Shown here: positions 33,575 to 45,395 of the stretch, in pieces | How positions within the stretch are numbered: position 1 is the first letter of the stretch | How the letters are laid out: each line of letters opens with the position of its first letter | From: Leptospira selangorensis | GTDB lineage: Bacteria; Spirochaetota; Leptospiria; Leptospirales; Leptospiraceae | Assembly: GCF_004769405.1 (NCBI RefSeq) | Contig: NZ_RQES01000018.1 | Location: 434,001 to 498,000, forward strand | Reading direction: 5' to 3' | DNA length: 64,000 nt | Notes under the pieces: model-generated | Databases searched by the model: none | Told to the model about the DNA's origin: nothing | The model's input: only the letters and a program-made list of their open reading frames with translations | Made by a program: the position numbers and the translations under genes

Positions 33575-34693
33575 TTATTCCGAGAAAGAATCCAGCTTTT
33601 GTTTTACTTCCTCGTTTAAAGGCTGCTTTCTGTGGAAGTCGTTCAATAACTTGAGAGCCTCGTCTCTTTTTCCCATATCGGAATAGAGTTCCGAAAGTTC
33701 TACCACAGGACGAGGGTCCATCGGGAACTTTTTGTGTAGATCCACATAAATTTCCTCTGCCTTGTCTCTTGCACCTTTCATCTTCAATGAAGAAGCTTTT
33801 CCAAGAAGTGCGAAATAATCCTCACCTTCTGAAAGAATTCTATTAAAACATTCTAATGCTTTATCGAATTCTCCCATACCTCTTAAACTATCCGCATATC
33901 TGTTGATGATAAGTTTATTGTCAGGATCGAATTCCAAAATTCTTTCCCAGAATTCATTTGCTTTGCGGAAATCTTTTTTACCACGATAAGATTCTGCCAA
34001 TCCGTATAATGCGAAGAAGTTCCTTGGGTCTAGATCCGCAGCTCTGCGATAATAACGAATTGCTTCATCAAAGTCTTTGATCTTACGATAGCTGTTTCCT
34101 ATCTCGGTAAGGATCTTGATATTATCCGGTTGGATAACTAACAGTTTTTCCCACCAGCTGATCGCATCCTTATATCTTTGGCAGGCAAAGAATAAATGCC
34201 CCAAACCTACGATCACATACTGATCCTTAGGATTGATCTGCAATGCCTGCATATAATATACTTCTGACTCTTTGAAGTTTTTGAGTTTTCTATGAGCGTC
34301 CGCAACTCTACTTAAAATAGATGCGTCGGTGATAGTAATATGCCTGTATTCTTCCGCTACTTCGATGACCCGATTGAGTAGGTTCATTTCTCGATAGCAG
34401 TTCATAAGTCCCATCAGGGAAAACTTATTGGATGAATCTTCTTTGATACATCTGTTATAAAAATCCAGAGCCTGTCTGAATTCCTTTCGTTTAAAATGAA
34501 GGTCTCCCATCCCGACTAAACCGTAGGTATTACTCGGTTCTTTAGCCAGAAGTTCCTTCAATTTAGATTCGGCCTTGTCCCATTGTCTGCTATCCAGAAA
34601 ACGGTAGGCTTCTTTTGCTAAACTTTTGATTTGAGCAAAATGTGAATCTTCTTCTTCCTTTCCTGCTTGGGGTTTTTCAATAGGCTCGTTCAT
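33575..34693 (-). CDS. TPR repeat protein
   Basis: The 372-residue protein consists almost entirely of tetratricopeptide repeats: about nine repeats from residue 20 to 365 (for example [39 protein letters not shown]). No signal peptide or membrane segment is seen, so it is probably cytoplasmic. TPR arrays make protein contacts and have no enzymatic role of their own; the partner is unknown. It stands alone on the minus strand. The 228 bases upstream, shared with divergent ilvB, hold both promoters; I cannot pick out convincing boxes. Confidence 0.85.
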   Translation of the reverse strand: MNEPIEKPQAGKEEEDSHFAQIKSLAKEAYRFLDSRQWDKAESKLKELLAKEPSNTYGLVGMGDLHFKRKEFRQALDFYNRCIKEDSSNKFSLMGLMNCYREMNLLNRVIEVAEEYRHITITDASILSRVADAHRKLKNFKESEVYYMQALQINPKDQYVIVGLGHLFFACQRYKDAISWWEKLLVIQPDNIKILTEIGNSYRKIKDFDEAIRYYRRAADLDPRNFFALYGLAESYRGKKDFRKANEFWERILEFDPDNKLIINRYADSLRGMGEFDKALECFNRILSEGEDYFALLGKASSLKMKGARDKAEEIYVDLHKKFPMDPRPVVELSELYSDMGKRDEALKLLNDFHRKQPLNEEVKQKLDSFSE

Positions 34694-34921
34694 AGGACCG
34701 AAGTTCCTTTTTAAATTTAGAAAGAAGATCTGGGAGATTCTTCATTCAATTTTTTATTTAATATTACTTTGACGGATGAGTAAAGGTTTTCCTTGGTACT
34801 AAATCCGTAAAGAAAATTTGAAATTGGAAAAAAAGAGAGAAATGGCGGTTTGCAGTGCATAAAATAATACGAAAGTTATAGTCCATTCTTCCTTCTTGAC
34901 AGGGCCCTTACTTCGCATGGA

Positions 34922-36652
34922 ATGGATTCTAACGAGGGAAAGATGCCGAAAACCGAAGCAAAAATCTCCGGTGCCCGCTTGATGGTCGAACTCCTGGAAG
35001 AATACGGAGTGGATATCGTCTTCGGATATCCTGGCGGAGCAATTCTGCCATTTTACGACGAATTATATAAAAGTACTAAAATTAAACATATCCTAGTCCG
35101 CCACGAACAAGGTGCTATCCATATGGCAGAAGGGTATGCTCGTTCTACAGGTAAGCTTGGGGTATGTATCGCTACTTCCGGTCCTGGAGCTACGAACCTT
35201 GTGACCGGACTTACAGATGCAAAACTAGACTCGGTTCCTATTCTTGCAATCACCGGACAGGTCGCAACCAACGCAATCGGGACGGATGCTTTCCAAGAAG
35301 CTGATATTTATGGGATCACTATCCCGATTACAAAATACAATGCACTTATAAAGTCGGCAGATGATATCGCTAGACATTTTCAAGAGGCGACCTTAGTCGC
35401 TTTAGGCGGAAGACCTGGTCCAGTTCTTTTGGATTTTCCGAAGGATGTTCAGACTGAACTCACTTCCGTTCGTAAAGTAGATAAACTTAAAATAGATTCT
35501 AGGCATTATCAAAAACCACCGATCGGTGGAGATCTAGATTCTTTCGCGGCTGCATTGAATAAGGCAAAACGTCCTCTTCTCTATGTGGGAGGAGGAGCGA
35601 TCAATGCAAATGCTTCCAAGGAGATCCGAGAGCTTGCGGAGAAGGGGAATATTCCTGTTACCACAACTCTTATGGGGATAGGAGCATTTCCCGGAACTCA
35701 CCAACTTTCGGTCGGGATGCTCGGGATGCACGGAACAGCTTACGCAAACAAGGCTGTATTAGAATGTGATTATATTCTAAACTTGGGAGCTAGGTTTGAC
35801 GACCGTGTCGCTAAGCCGGGTGAATTTGCGGAGAATGCTATACGCGCTCATATCGATATAGACACTGCGGAATTTAATAAAAGGGTCTCCGTAGATTATC
35901 TTTTACACGGAGATCTGAAAGAAGTCCTAAAGGCGCTTATTCCAAAAGTAAATAAGGTAGATCGCCCGGAATGGGTCGGATTCTTAGATACATTAAAGAA
36001 AAACCATCCATTAGAATTTGATGATTCGACAGATACCATCAAACCTCAGGGGTTCTTGCAGAAATTATACGAAAAGAGTAAGGGGAAGGCAATTGTTTCC
36101 ACAGATGTGGGACAACACCAGATGTGGGCCGCTCAGTATTATCTTTTTGAAGAGGCGAATCGTTGGCTTACTTCCGGTGGGCTCGGAACCATGGGATACG
36201 GATTACCTGCAGCCATCGGAGCTAAATTCGGAAATCCTAAAAACACCGTAATCTGTGTTTCAGGTGATGGTTCCATCCAAATGAATATCCAGGAATTGGC
36301 AACCATCGCGATGTACAAGAAAGGGGTCAAGATCCTGATCTTTAATAATAACTTCTTAGGAATGGTCCGTCAATGGCAGGAACTATTCTATGAGGAAAGA
36401 TTTTCCGAGTCTGAGTGGAATTATAATCCTGATTTCGTAAAATTGGGAGAGGCTTATTCCATAAAAGGATTAAGAATTTCTAATAAATCCGAAATAGATA
36501 AGGCGTTGGAATTTTTCTTAGAAGATGATGATGCAAGGATCCTAGAAGTAATGATCCCAGCAGAAGAAAAAGTATTCCCTATGATCCCTGCGGGCAAATC
36601 CCAGAAAGACATGATCGAATTTTCCGACACAGTTCGGGCCGGTAAAAAATGA
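34922..36652 (+). CDS. ilvB: Acetolactate synthase large (catalytic) subunit
   Basis: IlvB joins two pyruvates, or pyruvate and 2-ketobutyrate, in the first common step of valine, leucine and isoleucine synthesis, using ThDP, FAD and Mg2+. The 576-residue protein has the catalytic Glu region [19 protein letters not shown], the FAD region [15 protein letters not shown], and the ThDP motif starting GDGSIQMN and ending FNNN near 440-470. Length is normal. ATG 34922 is the longest start, but ATG 34943 has GAGGGA just before it and could be the real one. It overlaps ilvH by four bases (ATGA). Confidence 0.97.
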   Translation: MDSNEGKMPKTEAKISGARLMVELLEEYGVDIVFGYPGGAILPFYDELYKSTKIKHILVRHEQGAIHMAEGYARSTGKLGVCIATSGPGATNLVTGLTDAKLDSVPILAITGQVATNAIGTDAFQEADIYGITIPITKYNALIKSADDIARHFQEATLVALGGRPGPVLLDFPKDVQTELTSVRKVDKLKIDSRHYQKPPIGGDLDSFAAALNKAKRPLLYVGGGAINANASKEIRELAEKGNIPVTTTLMGIGAFPGTHQLSVGMLGMHGTAYANKAVLECDYILNLGARFDDRVAKPGEFAENAIRAHIDIDTAEFNKRVSVDYLLHGDLKEVLKALIPKVNKVDRPEWVGFLDTLKKNHPLEFDDSTDTIKPQGFLQKLYEKSKGKAIVSTDVGQHQMWAAQYYLFEEANRWLTSGGLGTMGYGLPAAIGAKFGNPKNTVICVSGDGSIQMNIQELATIAMYKKGVKILIFNNNFLGMVRQWQELFYEERFSESEWNYNPDFVKLGEAYSIKGLRISNKSEIDKALEFFLEDDDARILEVMIPAEEKVFPMIPAGKSQKDMIEFSDTVRAGKK

Positions 36653-37128
36653 AACATATACTGAAAATTTTGGTAAACAATCATCCGGGTGTGATGAGCC
36701 ATGTGTCCGGTCTATTTACCAGAAGAAGTTATAATATAGATTCCATAGCGGTAGGGGTTACCCAGGATTCCGAAATTTCGAATATGGTAATCGTAGTTAA
36801 GGGAGATGATTCGGTAGTAGAGCAGGTAAAACGCCAACTTCTGAAACTTCCTGATGTGATCGAGGTAGAGGATCTTGCTTATCATGATTGTATAAGCAGA
36901 GAACTAGTACTTGTTGTGGTTAAGGTAGAAGATTCAAATCGTACCGAGATCATTTCTATCTGTGAAGTATTCCAGGCAAAGATCGCGGATCTGACTAAGA
37001 CTACAATGACCATTGAGTTTTCCGGAAATACCAGACAGGTGGAACATTTCCTAGAAATGATGCAGAAGTATGGGATCCAAGAAATCGCTCGTACTGGCCA
37101 GATTGCTTTAAAATATAGATCTACCTAA
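36649..37128 (+). CDS. ilvH: Acetolactate synthase small (regulatory) subunit
   Basis: The regulatory subunit activates IlvB and gives valine feedback inhibition through its ACT domain. The 159-residue protein has the ACT domain at about 2-75 ([20 protein letters not shown], then YNIDSIAVG) and a C-terminal ALS_ss domain (about 85-157, [30 protein letters not shown]). Length is typical of IlvH. The four-base overlap with ilvB implies coupled translation and matched subunit amounts. Confidence 0.96.
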   Translation: MKHILKILVNNHPGVMSHVSGLFTRRSYNIDSIAVGVTQDSEISNMVIVVKGDDSVVEQVKRQLLKLPDVIEVEDLAYHDCISRELVLVVVKVEDSNRTEIISICEVFQAKIADLTKTTMTIEFSGNTRQVEHFLEMMQKYGIQEIARTGQIALKYRST

Positions 37129-37207
37129 TTCTGCTTGGATTTGGCAAATTTTCATAATTAAATCTATTGTTACAAAATTATTACAATTTAATTACAGATA
37201 AAATGGA

Positions 37208-37229
37208 CCTTGGAAATTAATTTCCAAGG
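37208..37229. promoter_or_regulatory. Perfect 22-nt palindrome downstream of ilvBH
   Basis: Arms CCTTGGAAATT and AATTTCCAAGG meet with no loop at 37218/37219, giving perfect two-fold symmetry. It lies 80 bases after ilvH and 126 bases before the first chemoreceptor gene. Symmetry without loop fits a protein-binding site better than an RNA hairpin. A site controlling the chemoreceptor genes is possible. Confidence 0.5.
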
Positions 37230-37236
37230 AAAAACT

Positions 37237-37287
37237 AACGATCATTCGAAATAAAGTGATCTTATCCGCAGATCGTTTTTCTTTTTT
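37237..37287 (+). terminator. Candidate terminator after ilvBH
   Basis: A 7-bp stem AACGATC (37237-37243) with GATCGTT (37271-37277) encloses a second small stem and is followed directly by a T-rich tract (TTTCTTTTTT). This is the best candidate for the end of the ilvBH message. The long loop makes it moderate. Confidence 0.5.
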
Positions 37288-37354
37288 ACAATTTCGTATC
37301 GGAAAGAATTTTTTTTGTTCCATATTTACGGTTTCCCTATTCTAATTCCCTCCT

Positions 37355-39430
37355 ATGAGTATCAGGGCCCGAATTTCATTATATCTCTCCTTAGTTTTAT
37401 TTTTAGGTTTCGCAGTGCTCACTGCGATCAATTCGGTGATCTCTTATCGCAGTTTGCATACAGAAATCGAGTCTGGCTCTGCATTAAGCGCAGAAAGATA
37501 CACTTTTGAAGTGAAAGATTATCTGGATAACGCGATGGGGATGGCCAGAGGTTTCAGAATGCTTCTTATTTTCTCCAATCCTAAGAGAGAAGAAGTAACC
37601 AATACAATGTTGGAGATCCTACATCGAAATCCTAAATGGTTCGGAATGTGGGCAGTGTATGAGCCGAACGCGTTTGACGGTTTGGATACTCAATTCAAAA
37701 ATAAGAGGGGCCATGATTCTACGGGAAGATTTATCAGTTATGTTCATTCTGTGAAATCAGTCACGGATGCTGTGATAGAACCTTCTATCAATTATGAAGC
37801 TACGGATGGCACTGGAGATTTTTATCAGATCCCTAAAAAGACAATGGAACCATTCGTAACGGATCCTTATACTTATACTGCCGGCGGAAAACAAGTGCAG
37901 ATGATCTCTCTTTGTGTTCCTGTAAGTAATGCAGGAAAATTCTGGGGTGTACTTGGAATGGACATCACGACTGCTCAACTGCAAGAGGCAATGGGAAGTA
38001 TAAAACCGTTTCGTGGTTTAGGATATCTTGCTCTTATATCTCCTAAAGGGATTTATGCTGCGAATGGTGGTGATCCTAGTTTAGTAGGAAAAGTTATTCC
38101 TGATGCAGAAGAATTAAAATTAGTCCAGACTAAATCCGAAGAGCATGAACGTTTTACTTATGAATCTGACGGAAATACCCATCACTTCTTTCCATTCAAG
38201 ATAGGTAAAGGACAGAAACAATGGGTGATGCAGATCAGCATCCCTAATTCCATTTTTGCAAAAGAACTATTTAGCGTACTTCTACAAAATGCTGTTTCTT
38301 CTTTGCTCATCGTAAGTATGATAGTAGTCGTTCTTCATTTTATATTCCAAAAATTAATTTCCGCAGGATTATTAAAGGCGATCGGATTTTCGGAAGAGAT
38401 CGCAAAAGGAAATTTACTCGCTTCCTCGGATTATCACCGTCAGGACGAGATAGGTGCATTATTAGCTGCGATGAATACGATGAGAGAACATCTATTCGGT
38501 GTAGTAAAAGAGATCGGATCTTCTACAAATAAGTTAGCCGGAACGGCGGAGAAGATGGCTGTTTCTTCTAGGAATTTCTCGGACGTAGCACAAACCCAAG
38601 CTTCTGCAGCGGAAGAATGTTCGGCTGCAGTTGAGGAATTAGCTGCTTCTGCCCAAAACGTTGGTAAGTCCATGCAAAGGGCTGTCTCTAGTATGAGGGA
38701 AATTGACGGGAACGTGATTTTACTAAAAGAGCAGATTGCAAGTATCAACGCGGAAATGCAAGGCTTGGTAAGCTTGGCTGCTTCTTCTAAAGACGAGGCC
38801 GTTACTGGGGAATCTGCGATGAGTACTTCAAACCGTGCCATGGGTGCGATCGGAGATAGCGCTTCCCGGATTAATGAAATACTTTCTTTGATCACTGAGA
38901 TTTCCGAAAAAACGAACCTTCTCGCATTAAACGCAGCGATAGAAGCAGCCAGGGCGGGAGAAGCAGGAAAAGGATTTGCGGTAGTCGCAGAAGAGATCGG
39001 TAAACTTGCCTCCCAAACTTCCAGTTCTGTACAAGAAATCGGCGGACTTGTAAATTCCACAAATACTGCAGTTTTAGACGGAAACAAAAAAATGGGAGAA
39101 GCGTCCCAGATACTACAAAGGATCAAGGAAAGGGTGGATGAATTCGACAAATCCGCTAAGGCTGTTTTGAGTTCCGTTAAAACCCAAGAATCGAATACTA
39201 AAGAGATCGCAGAAAGTGCGAATTCTTTGATGACTTTTAGCCTTCAGATTGAAGAGGCAGTGAGTGAGCAAAGAAGAGCAACGGAGGAAATCACCAAAAC
39301 TATCGTAAATATCTCCGAAGGGACACAGGATATTGCGACAGGTGCGGATGATCTTACTACATTCTCCGGAGATATGCATGGCCAGTCGGAACAATTGTCC
39401 AATCTGATCGGAAAATTCAAAGTTAGTTAG
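37355..39430 (+). CDS. Methyl-accepting chemotaxis protein, dCache-type (first of tandem pair)
   Basis: The 691-residue receptor has a first membrane helix (about 8-28), a periplasmic double-Cache sensor (about 35-300, with [15 protein letters not shown] and [20 protein letters not shown]), a second helix (about 306-328), HAMP (about 330-385) and a signalling domain (about 395-691). The tip is [18 protein letters not shown], then [15 protein letters not shown]. There is no CheR pentapeptide. The neighbour at 39481 has the same length and layout, so the two arose by tandem duplication. Ligand unknown. Confidence 0.93.
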   Translation: MSIRARISLYLSLVLFLGFAVLTAINSVISYRSLHTEIESGSALSAERYTFEVKDYLDNAMGMARGFRMLLIFSNPKREEVTNTMLEILHRNPKWFGMWAVYEPNAFDGLDTQFKNKRGHDSTGRFISYVHSVKSVTDAVIEPSINYEATDGTGDFYQIPKKTMEPFVTDPYTYTAGGKQVQMISLCVPVSNAGKFWGVLGMDITTAQLQEAMGSIKPFRGLGYLALISPKGIYAANGGDPSLVGKVIPDAEELKLVQTKSEEHERFTYESDGNTHHFFPFKIGKGQKQWVMQISIPNSIFAKELFSVLLQNAVSSLLIVSMIVVVLHFIFQKLISAGLLKAIGFSEEIAKGNLLASSDYHRQDEIGALLAAMNTMREHLFGVVKEIGSSTNKLAGTAEKMAVSSRNFSDVAQTQASAAEECSAAVEELAASAQNVGKSMQRAVSSMREIDGNVILLKEQIASINAEMQGLVSLAASSKDEAVTGESAMSTSNRAMGAIGDSASRINEILSLITEISEKTNLLALNAAIEAARAGEAGKGFAVVAEEIGKLASQTSSSVQEIGGLVNSTNTAVLDGNKKMGEASQILQRIKERVDEFDKSAKAVLSSVKTQESNTKEIAESANSLMTFSLQIEEAVSEQRRATEEITKTIVNISEGTQDIATGADDLTTFSGDMHGQSEQLSNLIGKFKVS

Positions 39431-39480
39431 AAAGAAAAAAGCGTTCCAAAATTTCTTTCCAATTTCAGAATGGAGCCCTT

Positions 39481-41556
39481 ATGAGTATTCGGCTCCGAAT
39501 TTCTTTATATATTTCCATCGTTCTATTCACCGCATTCTCTCTGCTTGCGGCTTATAATTCCTATTCTTCTTACCAGAACCTGAGAGAGGAAGTGGAGCAG
39601 AGTTCCGATGTCACCGCGGAAAGATGGACCTACGAAATTATGGAAGAGTTGAATACTCTTATGGGTCTGATCCGCGGTTTTCGTTTTCCTTTGATCTATG
39701 CTTCTCCTCAGAGAGAGCAGGTGATCCAAACCTTGCAGGAAATTATGAAACGTAACCAAGATTATTTTGGTATGTGGCTTTGTTATGAACCAAACGCGTA
39801 TGATGGAAAGGATGTATTATACAAGAATAGACCGGGTCACGATGGATCCGGTCGTTTTATTCCTTATTTAAACAGAGCTCGCGCTAAGGATATCGTAGAT
39901 CTAGAAGCTTTAAGAGATTATAATAATACGGATGGTACAGGGGATTTTTATCAGGTCACTAAGAAGACGGATAAACCTACAGTAGTCGGACCTTATCATT
40001 ATACGGTTAGTGGTAAAAGTATTCTGATGATCTCTCTTGTTGTCCCGATCAGCGTGCCCGGTCATTTTTATGGCGCGGCAGGTATGGATATAGAGCTGAA
40101 AAATTTACAAGAAAGGATCGGGAATAAAAAACCTTTTCGTGGAAAAGGACATATCGCTCTTATCTCTCCTACAGGTTTATATGCGATCAACGGAGAGAAT
40201 CCTGAATTATTAGGTAAGAAGATCCCGGATGAGAACGAATTAAAACAATACCTGGAAAATGCAAAAGAGGGAAAAAGATTCGTGTATGAGTCGGGTGGAG
40301 ACACCTCTTATTATTTTCCGTTCCATATAGGAAAGGATCCTAAATTTTGGACCTTGATGGTAAGTATTCCAAATTCAGTATATTATGAAAGTATTGGAGA
40401 TATTATTCTAAAAGCCGTTCTTTCATCTTTTTTGATCTTAGTCGTTGTATTACTTTCTTTAAATTTAATTTTCGATCGTTTAGTGAGCTCCGGACTTCTG
40501 AAAGCGATCGGTTTCTCGGATGAGATCGCTAAGGGAAATTTAACGGTTAAGAATGATTACCCGGTAAAAGATGAGATCGGTACTTTATTCATCTCAATGG
40601 ACCAGATGAGGGAGAATCTTTTGAATGTAGTCAAAGAGATGAGATCCTCTTCTGAAAAACTGGGAGCTAAATCGGAAGAGATGGCTGTTTCTTCTAGGAA
40701 CTTTGCGGATATTGCACAGACCCAAGCTTCCGCTGCAGAAGAATCTTCCGCTGCGGTAGAGGAACTTGCTGCTTCTGCGCAAAACGTTGGTAAGTCCATG
40801 GAAAAAGCAGTGGAGAATACTAAAGAGATAGACGGAAACTCAATGCGATTGAAAGAACAGATCGTAAGTATTAACCAAGAGATGCAAGGTCTTGTTAATC
40901 TCGCAGTAGAATCTAAAAGGCAGGCTGTGACAGGTGAGAACGCGATGTTTGCCTCCACGAATGCAATGGGTGAGATAGGGGAAAGCGCCTCTAGAATTAC
41001 TGAAATTTTATCAATCATCACTGAAATTTCCGAAAAAACGAACCTTCTCGCATTAAACGCAGCGATTGAAGCAGCTAGGGCCGGAGAAGCAGGAAAAGGA
41101 TTTGCAGTAGTCGCCGAAGAGATAGGTAAGTTAGCCTCCCAAACTTCCAGTTCCGTACAGGAGATAGGTGAACTTGTAGAATCTACAAATGACGCCGTGA
41201 TGAACGGTAACTCCAAAGTAGAAGAAGCTTCTCAAATATTAAAAAAATTGAAACAAAGTGTGAATGAGTTCGAAATTTCTGCGAATAAGGTTTTAGTCTC
41301 CGTAAAAGATCAGGAGGCCAATACTGGTAGGATCCAATCTAGCTCCAATACCTTAACTTCTTTCAGTATGCAGATAGAAGAGGCAGTTATCGAACAGAAA
41401 AATGCTACAAATGAGATCACTAAAACGATTATCAGTATTTCGGAAGGAACCCAGGAGATTGCGGGTGGCGCGGATGATCTTACTACATTCTCGGGTGAAA
41501 CCCAAATGTTGGCAGAACAACTTTCCAAATTGATAGAAAAGTTTAAAGTGGACTAA
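39481..41556 (+). CDS. Methyl-accepting chemotaxis protein, dCache-type (second of tandem pair)
   Basis: The 691-residue receptor has the same plan as its upstream neighbour: helix at about 8-28, dCache sensor (with [15 protein letters not shown] and [20 protein letters not shown]), second helix (about 305-328), HAMP and the signalling hairpin. The signalling tip is nearly identical to the upstream copy, including a stretch of 41 identical bases, while the sensor regions differ, suggesting different ligands. The gap between the two genes is 50 bases. It ends one base before the convergent hemW gene. Confidence 0.93.
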   Translation: MSIRLRISLYISIVLFTAFSLLAAYNSYSSYQNLREEVEQSSDVTAERWTYEIMEELNTLMGLIRGFRFPLIYASPQREQVIQTLQEIMKRNQDYFGMWLCYEPNAYDGKDVLYKNRPGHDGSGRFIPYLNRARAKDIVDLEALRDYNNTDGTGDFYQVTKKTDKPTVVGPYHYTVSGKSILMISLVVPISVPGHFYGAAGMDIELKNLQERIGNKKPFRGKGHIALISPTGLYAINGENPELLGKKIPDENELKQYLENAKEGKRFVYESGGDTSYYFPFHIGKDPKFWTLMVSIPNSVYYESIGDIILKAVLSSFLILVVVLLSLNLIFDRLVSSGLLKAIGFSDEIAKGNLTVKNDYPVKDEIGTLFISMDQMRENLLNVVKEMRSSSEKLGAKSEEMAVSSRNFADIAQTQASAAEESSAAVEELAASAQNVGKSMEKAVENTKEIDGNSMRLKEQIVSINQEMQGLVNLAVESKRQAVTGENAMFASTNAMGEIGESASRITEILSIITEISEKTNLLALNAAIEAARAGEAGKGFAVVAEEIGKLASQTSSSVQEIGELVESTNDAVMNGNSKVEEASQILKKLKQSVNEFEISANKVLVSVKDQEANTGRIQSSSNTLTSFSMQIEEAVIEQKNATNEITKTIISISEGTQEIAGGADDLTTFSGETQMLAEQLSKLIEKFKVD

Positions 41557-41557
41557 G

Positions 41558-42724
41558 TTATTTATCTGCCAGATCTAAAATTTCAGAATCTAAAAATAGT
41601 ACCGAGCGGGGATTCCATTGGAAAATGGTTCCATCAAGTGTACATTTTCCTTCTGAGGCTTTTTGTTTTAGTTTAGAAAGGACACTTTCTTTTTTATCGG
41701 GAAAATAATCCAAAAAGTATTTTAGATCTATCGGAAGGAATATTCTGAAAAGGGATATTAGAATTTCTTCAAATGGATCTGAAGTTTCATAAGAAGCCGG
41801 ATCCTTTCCTGTCCCGTTGATATAAGCAGAAGTATTTCTTGGGTTGGAATACCTACCTGAAGGTAAAAATCCATGTGCTCCAGGTCCGATCCCTAAATAA
41901 TATTCGTAAGTCCAATACTTCATATTATGGCGGGAAAAAAGTCCAGGTTTGGAATAATTGGAGACCTCATACTGTTCAAATCCCTTGGATCTCAAAAAAT
42001 CCGGCAGATCTTCTAGGATTTTTTCCTGCATATCTTCGGAAGGTGGAAGGGCATTTCCCGCAGAAACTTTTCTGCTATATTCAGTTCCTTTTTCTACAGT
42101 GAGTGCGTAAATACTGATATGAGAAACTCCTGAGGCTAAAACAGAATTTGCATCTTCATAAAATTCTTTTTCCGTTTGTCCTGGAACTCCGAACATCAGA
42201 TCCGCACCATAATTTTTTATTTTAGAAGTTTGTAATGCTTCTAAGGTTCTGGTATAAGTTTCCGGGTCGAAATATCTATCTAGAAATTTTAGATTTTTTG
42301 GAAGAAAGGACTGAATGCCTACATGAACTCTATTTATTCCCGCTTCATATAATCCCTGTAAATATTCCGGGGTTACATCTTCCGGGTTACATTCTAATGT
42401 GATCTCTGAATTCGGAGAAAGATCTAAATTATCTTTTAGAAATTTTATAAAATCCGCATATCGTGAATAGGATGCTTTAGAAGGAGTTCCTCCGCCGAAA
42501 AACAGACTATCAAAAACAAGGTCGCGATAGTTGGAAAAATTTTTGAGTCTGAGTAAAGCTTCTTCTTTATATTTGGAGAATAAACTTTCTTCCAAAGGAG
42601 AAGGTTCTAGTCCTATCCCTTCCGAATAAAAATCACAATAGCTACATTTGTGAACGCAGAATGGATAATGTACATAAATTCCCGGTCTGTTTGTTTTTTG
42701 TATGACCGGGAGTTTTGTTTCCAA
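41558..42724 (-). CDS. hemW: Radical SAM heme chaperone HemW
   Basis: HemW is a radical-SAM, heme-binding chaperone that inserts heme into respiratory proteins; it was long misannotated as coproporphyrinogen III oxidase. The 388-residue protein has the CxxxCxxC cluster at Cys23, Cys27 and Cys30 ([12 protein letters not shown]), the GGGTPSKAS motif, [12 protein letters not shown] and [20 protein letters not shown]. Length fits HemW (about 380) rather than the longer HemN. It follows nagZ with a one-base gap on the minus strand, so they are likely co-transcribed. Confidence 0.9.
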   Translation of the reverse strand: METKLPVIQKTNRPGIYVHYPFCVHKCSYCDFYSEGIGLEPSPLEESLFSKYKEEALLRLKNFSNYRDLVFDSLFFGGGTPSKASYSRYADFIKFLKDNLDLSPNSEITLECNPEDVTPEYLQGLYEAGINRVHVGIQSFLPKNLKFLDRYFDPETYTRTLEALQTSKIKNYGADLMFGVPGQTEKEFYEDANSVLASGVSHISIYALTVEKGTEYSRKVSAGNALPPSEDMQEKILEDLPDFLRSKGFEQYEVSNYSKPGLFSRHNMKYWTYEYYLGIGPGAHGFLPSGRYSNPRNTSAYINGTGKDPASYETSDPFEEILISLFRIFLPIDLKYFLDYFPDKKESVLSKLKQKASEGKCTLDGTIFQWNPRSVLFLDSEILDLADK

Positions 42725-42725
42725 A

Positions 42726-44510
42726 TTATTTTGTATTTTTAGTTACCGAATCTTCTTCCGTTTCTGTGGACGCAGAAGATTTTTTGGGATTCGGTTTTAA
42801 GATCAGATCTACGAGTGGGATTTCGTTCTTTCTGTCCAATACTGAATACAATAATGCCTTTTTGGATTCCGGGGTAGGGGAAAAAGAAAATAATATTTTC
42901 AGATTCGATGCATCCGGTAGATCCAAGAATGGAGTTCCATAATGAAGGCAAACGATCTCTGCTTCCGGGAATTTTTGAGCAAGAGACGCCGCTAAATCCA
43001 ATTCAGTTTGGGTGAATGAATTCAAAACTGCTCGTTTTACTTCTTTCTTTTCTAATTTTTTGCGAAGGTTAGCAAGATCCGAATTTGGAATATCGCGGGA
43101 TCTTAGATCGGAAAGAAATTCCTCTCCCTTTAAATAGAAAACTGTATTTTCGATAGATACATATTCAGGAAGGAATGTTTTAGGAAAGGAAACAATCGCC
43201 TTTCTGCTAACATCTCTGTTTAGAGTTTCTTGGTAATATTGGGAGAATAAATTTTCCCTATTTTTATCTTGTTCTGCAAAATGATTTTTTAATACTTCAG
43301 GAAGTTCTTTCGGAAATATAGAACTCGCTCTTCCGTTTTTAGGACCATCTGCAAACTCGGTAATAATTCCGTATTTTAGTTTATAATAAATTTGTCTTTT
43401 GACTGCTTCTTTTAGAAGATCTTTTCCTTCTCTTACTAAGGTTCCTTTTTTATAAGCCTTCAAGATCTGGTCTCTCATGGATTGAGTAGTTGGACCCCAG
43501 CTAGTCATTAATATAATATCTGCACCAGCAATTAATGCCAAAACACCCGGATCTTCTTTTTGGTAATGTTCATCTATCGCGTCCATTTCCATTGCGTCTG
43601 TGATGATAAGTCCTTGGTATTGGAATTCTTTGCGAAGTAAATCTCCCAAAATTTTAGAAGAAAGTGTAGCGGGGAAGTTCGGATCAATCTTTGGATACAC
43701 TATATGCGCGCTCATGATTGCATCCGCTCCGTTTTGGATAGCAGTTTGGAATGGAATCAGTTCGAAACTTTTCAGTTCTTCCAATGTTTTTTCTATTTTA
43801 GGAAGTCCTAAATGGCTATCCACATTGGTGTCCCCATGTCCCGGGAAATGTTTGATTACAGGAATAGAACCGCCTAGTCTTGCTCCTTCTTCATAAGAAA
43901 CTCCTGCGTTTAATACGGTTTCTAAATTACTTCCTAATGATCTTGTATTGATGACCGGGTTGAATGGATTATTATTGATATCCATATCAGGAGCGAATAA
44001 AAAGTTCAGTCCCAGTTTTCTCAATTGGTAAGAAGTGACAAAGCCTACTTTTTTGGCCATGTCCTTGTCTTTGGTTTGGCCAAGTGCCATTGCTCCAGGA
44101 AATTGGGTCACTCCGTCTTTCACTCGGATCACTCTTCCGCCTTCTTGGTCTACGGAGATGAGTAATGGTAATCCAGTATTTTCTAATGCACTTGTTTGTA
44201 GATCCTTGTTCAAAGATTTGATCTCTGATTTGGAACCTAAGTTTCTTCCGAATAGGATGACTCCACCAGGTTTGATGGTCTCGATTTCTTTTTTAGCGAT
44301 CGGATCCAGAACGGTTCCAGGGATCGCAACATGGATTACCTGTCCTACTAATTCTTCCGGGCTAAGTTTGGAAGTAATCTCCTCAGCTTGACGAAGCATT
44401 CCTTCTTGGATTTCCTGGGCTTGGAGTTCACTTCTGAATTGGCCCAACCAAAAGAATAAGAAGAGTAAGAACGCGGCAGTAATGCCAACAACTAGTAACC
44501 GTTTGAACAT
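42726..44510 (-). CDS. nagZ: Beta-N-acetylhexosaminidase NagZ-like (GH3), with C-terminal domain
   Basis: GH3 NagZ removes N-acetylglucosamine from peptidoglycan fragments. The 594-residue protein has an N-terminal membrane helix or uncleaved signal (about 5-25) and the GH3 barrel (about 45-390), with [14 protein letters not shown], the NagZ-specific [14 protein letters not shown] carrying the catalytic His, and the nucleophile region [11 protein letters not shown]. The extra C-terminal part (about 400-594) is like the second domain of Gram-positive NagZ; enterobacterial NagZ is only about 340. An extracytoplasmic location is likely. It precedes hemW. Confidence 0.88.
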   Translation of the reverse strand: MFKRLLVVGITAAFLLFLFFWLGQFRSELQAQEIQEGMLRQAEEITSKLSPEELVGQVIHVAIPGTVLDPIAKKEIETIKPGGVILFGRNLGSKSEIKSLNKDLQTSALENTGLPLLISVDQEGGRVIRVKDGVTQFPGAMALGQTKDKDMAKKVGFVTSYQLRKLGLNFLFAPDMDINNNPFNPVINTRSLGSNLETVLNAGVSYEEGARLGGSIPVIKHFPGHGDTNVDSHLGLPKIEKTLEELKSFELIPFQTAIQNGADAIMSAHIVYPKIDPNFPATLSSKILGDLLRKEFQYQGLIITDAMEMDAIDEHYQKEDPGVLALIAGADIILMTSWGPTTQSMRDQILKAYKKGTLVREGKDLLKEAVKRQIYYKLKYGIITEFADGPKNGRASSIFPKELPEVLKNHFAEQDKNRENLFSQYYQETLNRDVSRKAIVSFPKTFLPEYVSIENTVFYLKGEEFLSDLRSRDIPNSDLANLRKKLEKKEVKRAVLNSFTQTELDLAASLAQKFPEAEIVCLHYGTPFLDLPDASNLKILFSFSPTPESKKALLYSVLDRKNEIPLVDLILKPNPKKSSASTETEEDSVTKNTK

Positions 44511-44617
44511 ACTTACTAGATCCCAATCGGTTGCGTATTCGTAAAGCAGAACTTGAAGCGCCCAGTTTTTGGGACCTTGGTTGGATGAAATGGGTCAGAT
44601 TGTAGATAGGAGAAAAA

Positions 44618-45298
44618 ATGAGCCGTTTATCATATTATGGATTTTTCAGTATTTTAGTAATCTTTTCTTTCGTTGTTTCTTGCAATAAAGAAGGGACCGA
44701 ACAAGAACCAAAGGTCTCTCCTAAGATGGAAACAAAAACGAACGGCAAAAAAATCCTATTCTTCGGAGACAGTTTGACTGCAGGTTACGGCTTGGATGGA
44801 CCGGAAGAATCTTTTGTTCACTTAGCTTATTTGGAGCTCCAGAAAAAGTATCCGGATCTGGAATATGTAAATGCAGGCGTGAGCGGGGACACAACTTCCG
44901 GAGGACTTGCAAGATTAGATTGGGTTTTAAACACAAAATATGATGTGTTCGTTTTGGAACTCGGGGCAAACGATTCTTTAAGAGGACTTCCTACAAAGAT
45001 GACGGAGGAGAATCTTACTCGGATTATTCGGGAGGCCAGGATCAAATATCCTTCTATTAAAATTCTGTTAATCGGCATGAGAACACTTCCGAATATGGGG
45101 CCTCAATACGCAAAAGAATTTGCGGCTCTATTTCCTAAGGTTGCGAAAAAGGAAAAAACAGAGTTTATGCCATTCTTACTGGAAGGAGTTGCCGGAGACA
45201 GAAGGTTAAACCAAAACGATGGGATCCATCCCACAGCAGAAGGCCATAAGATACTCTCCAAACATCTGGTTCCTTATTTGAACAAACTATTGAAATAG
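44618..45298 (+). CDS. SGNH-family esterase lipoprotein (TesA-like)
   Basis: The 226-residue protein has a lipoprotein-type signal ending FVVSC (Cys22) and an SGNH hydrolase fold: FFGDSLTAGYGL (Ser nucleophile, about 47-58), NAGVSGDTTSGG, LELGANDSLRG (block III Asn) and DGIHPTAEGHK (catalytic Asp/His, about 206-216). These enzymes hydrolyse acyl esters or thioesters; the closest type is arylesterase/TesA. The ribosome site is AGGAGAAAAA before ATG 44618. It is divergent from nagZ. Confidence 0.87.
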   Translation: MSRLSYYGFFSILVIFSFVVSCNKEGTEQEPKVSPKMETKTNGKKILFFGDSLTAGYGLDGPEESFVHLAYLELQKKYPDLEYVNAGVSGDTTSGGLARLDWVLNTKYDVFVLELGANDSLRGLPTKMTEENLTRIIREARIKYPSIKILLIGMRTLPNMGPQYAKEFAALFPKVAKKEKTEFMPFLLEGVAGDRRLNQNDGIHPTAEGHKILSKHLVPYLNKLLK

Positions 45299-45395
45299 TT
45301 CGACCTTCCAATCATATAAACTGCTTCTAATATCGTAAATGCTTGCTTTCTGATTTCGGATAGGAGATAACTCCTTCCTGGGACAGGGGCAGGAA

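Noticed and set aside
34896..34901. Perfect TTGACA upstream of ilvB
   Set aside because: A matching -10 at normal spacing would fall on the start codon region (34919-34924) and does not look like TATAAT, so I do not call a promoter.
34694..34921. Possible T-box or attenuator leader for ilvB
   Set aside because: No T-box sequence, leader peptide rich in branched-chain codons, or terminator/antiterminator pair was visible.
38440..39150. 236-residue antisense ORF in the first dCache chemoreceptor
   Set aside because: Its Ala/Ser-rich sequence mirrors the coiled-coil signalling region; a similar antisense frame appears in the second receptor, showing it is a by-product.
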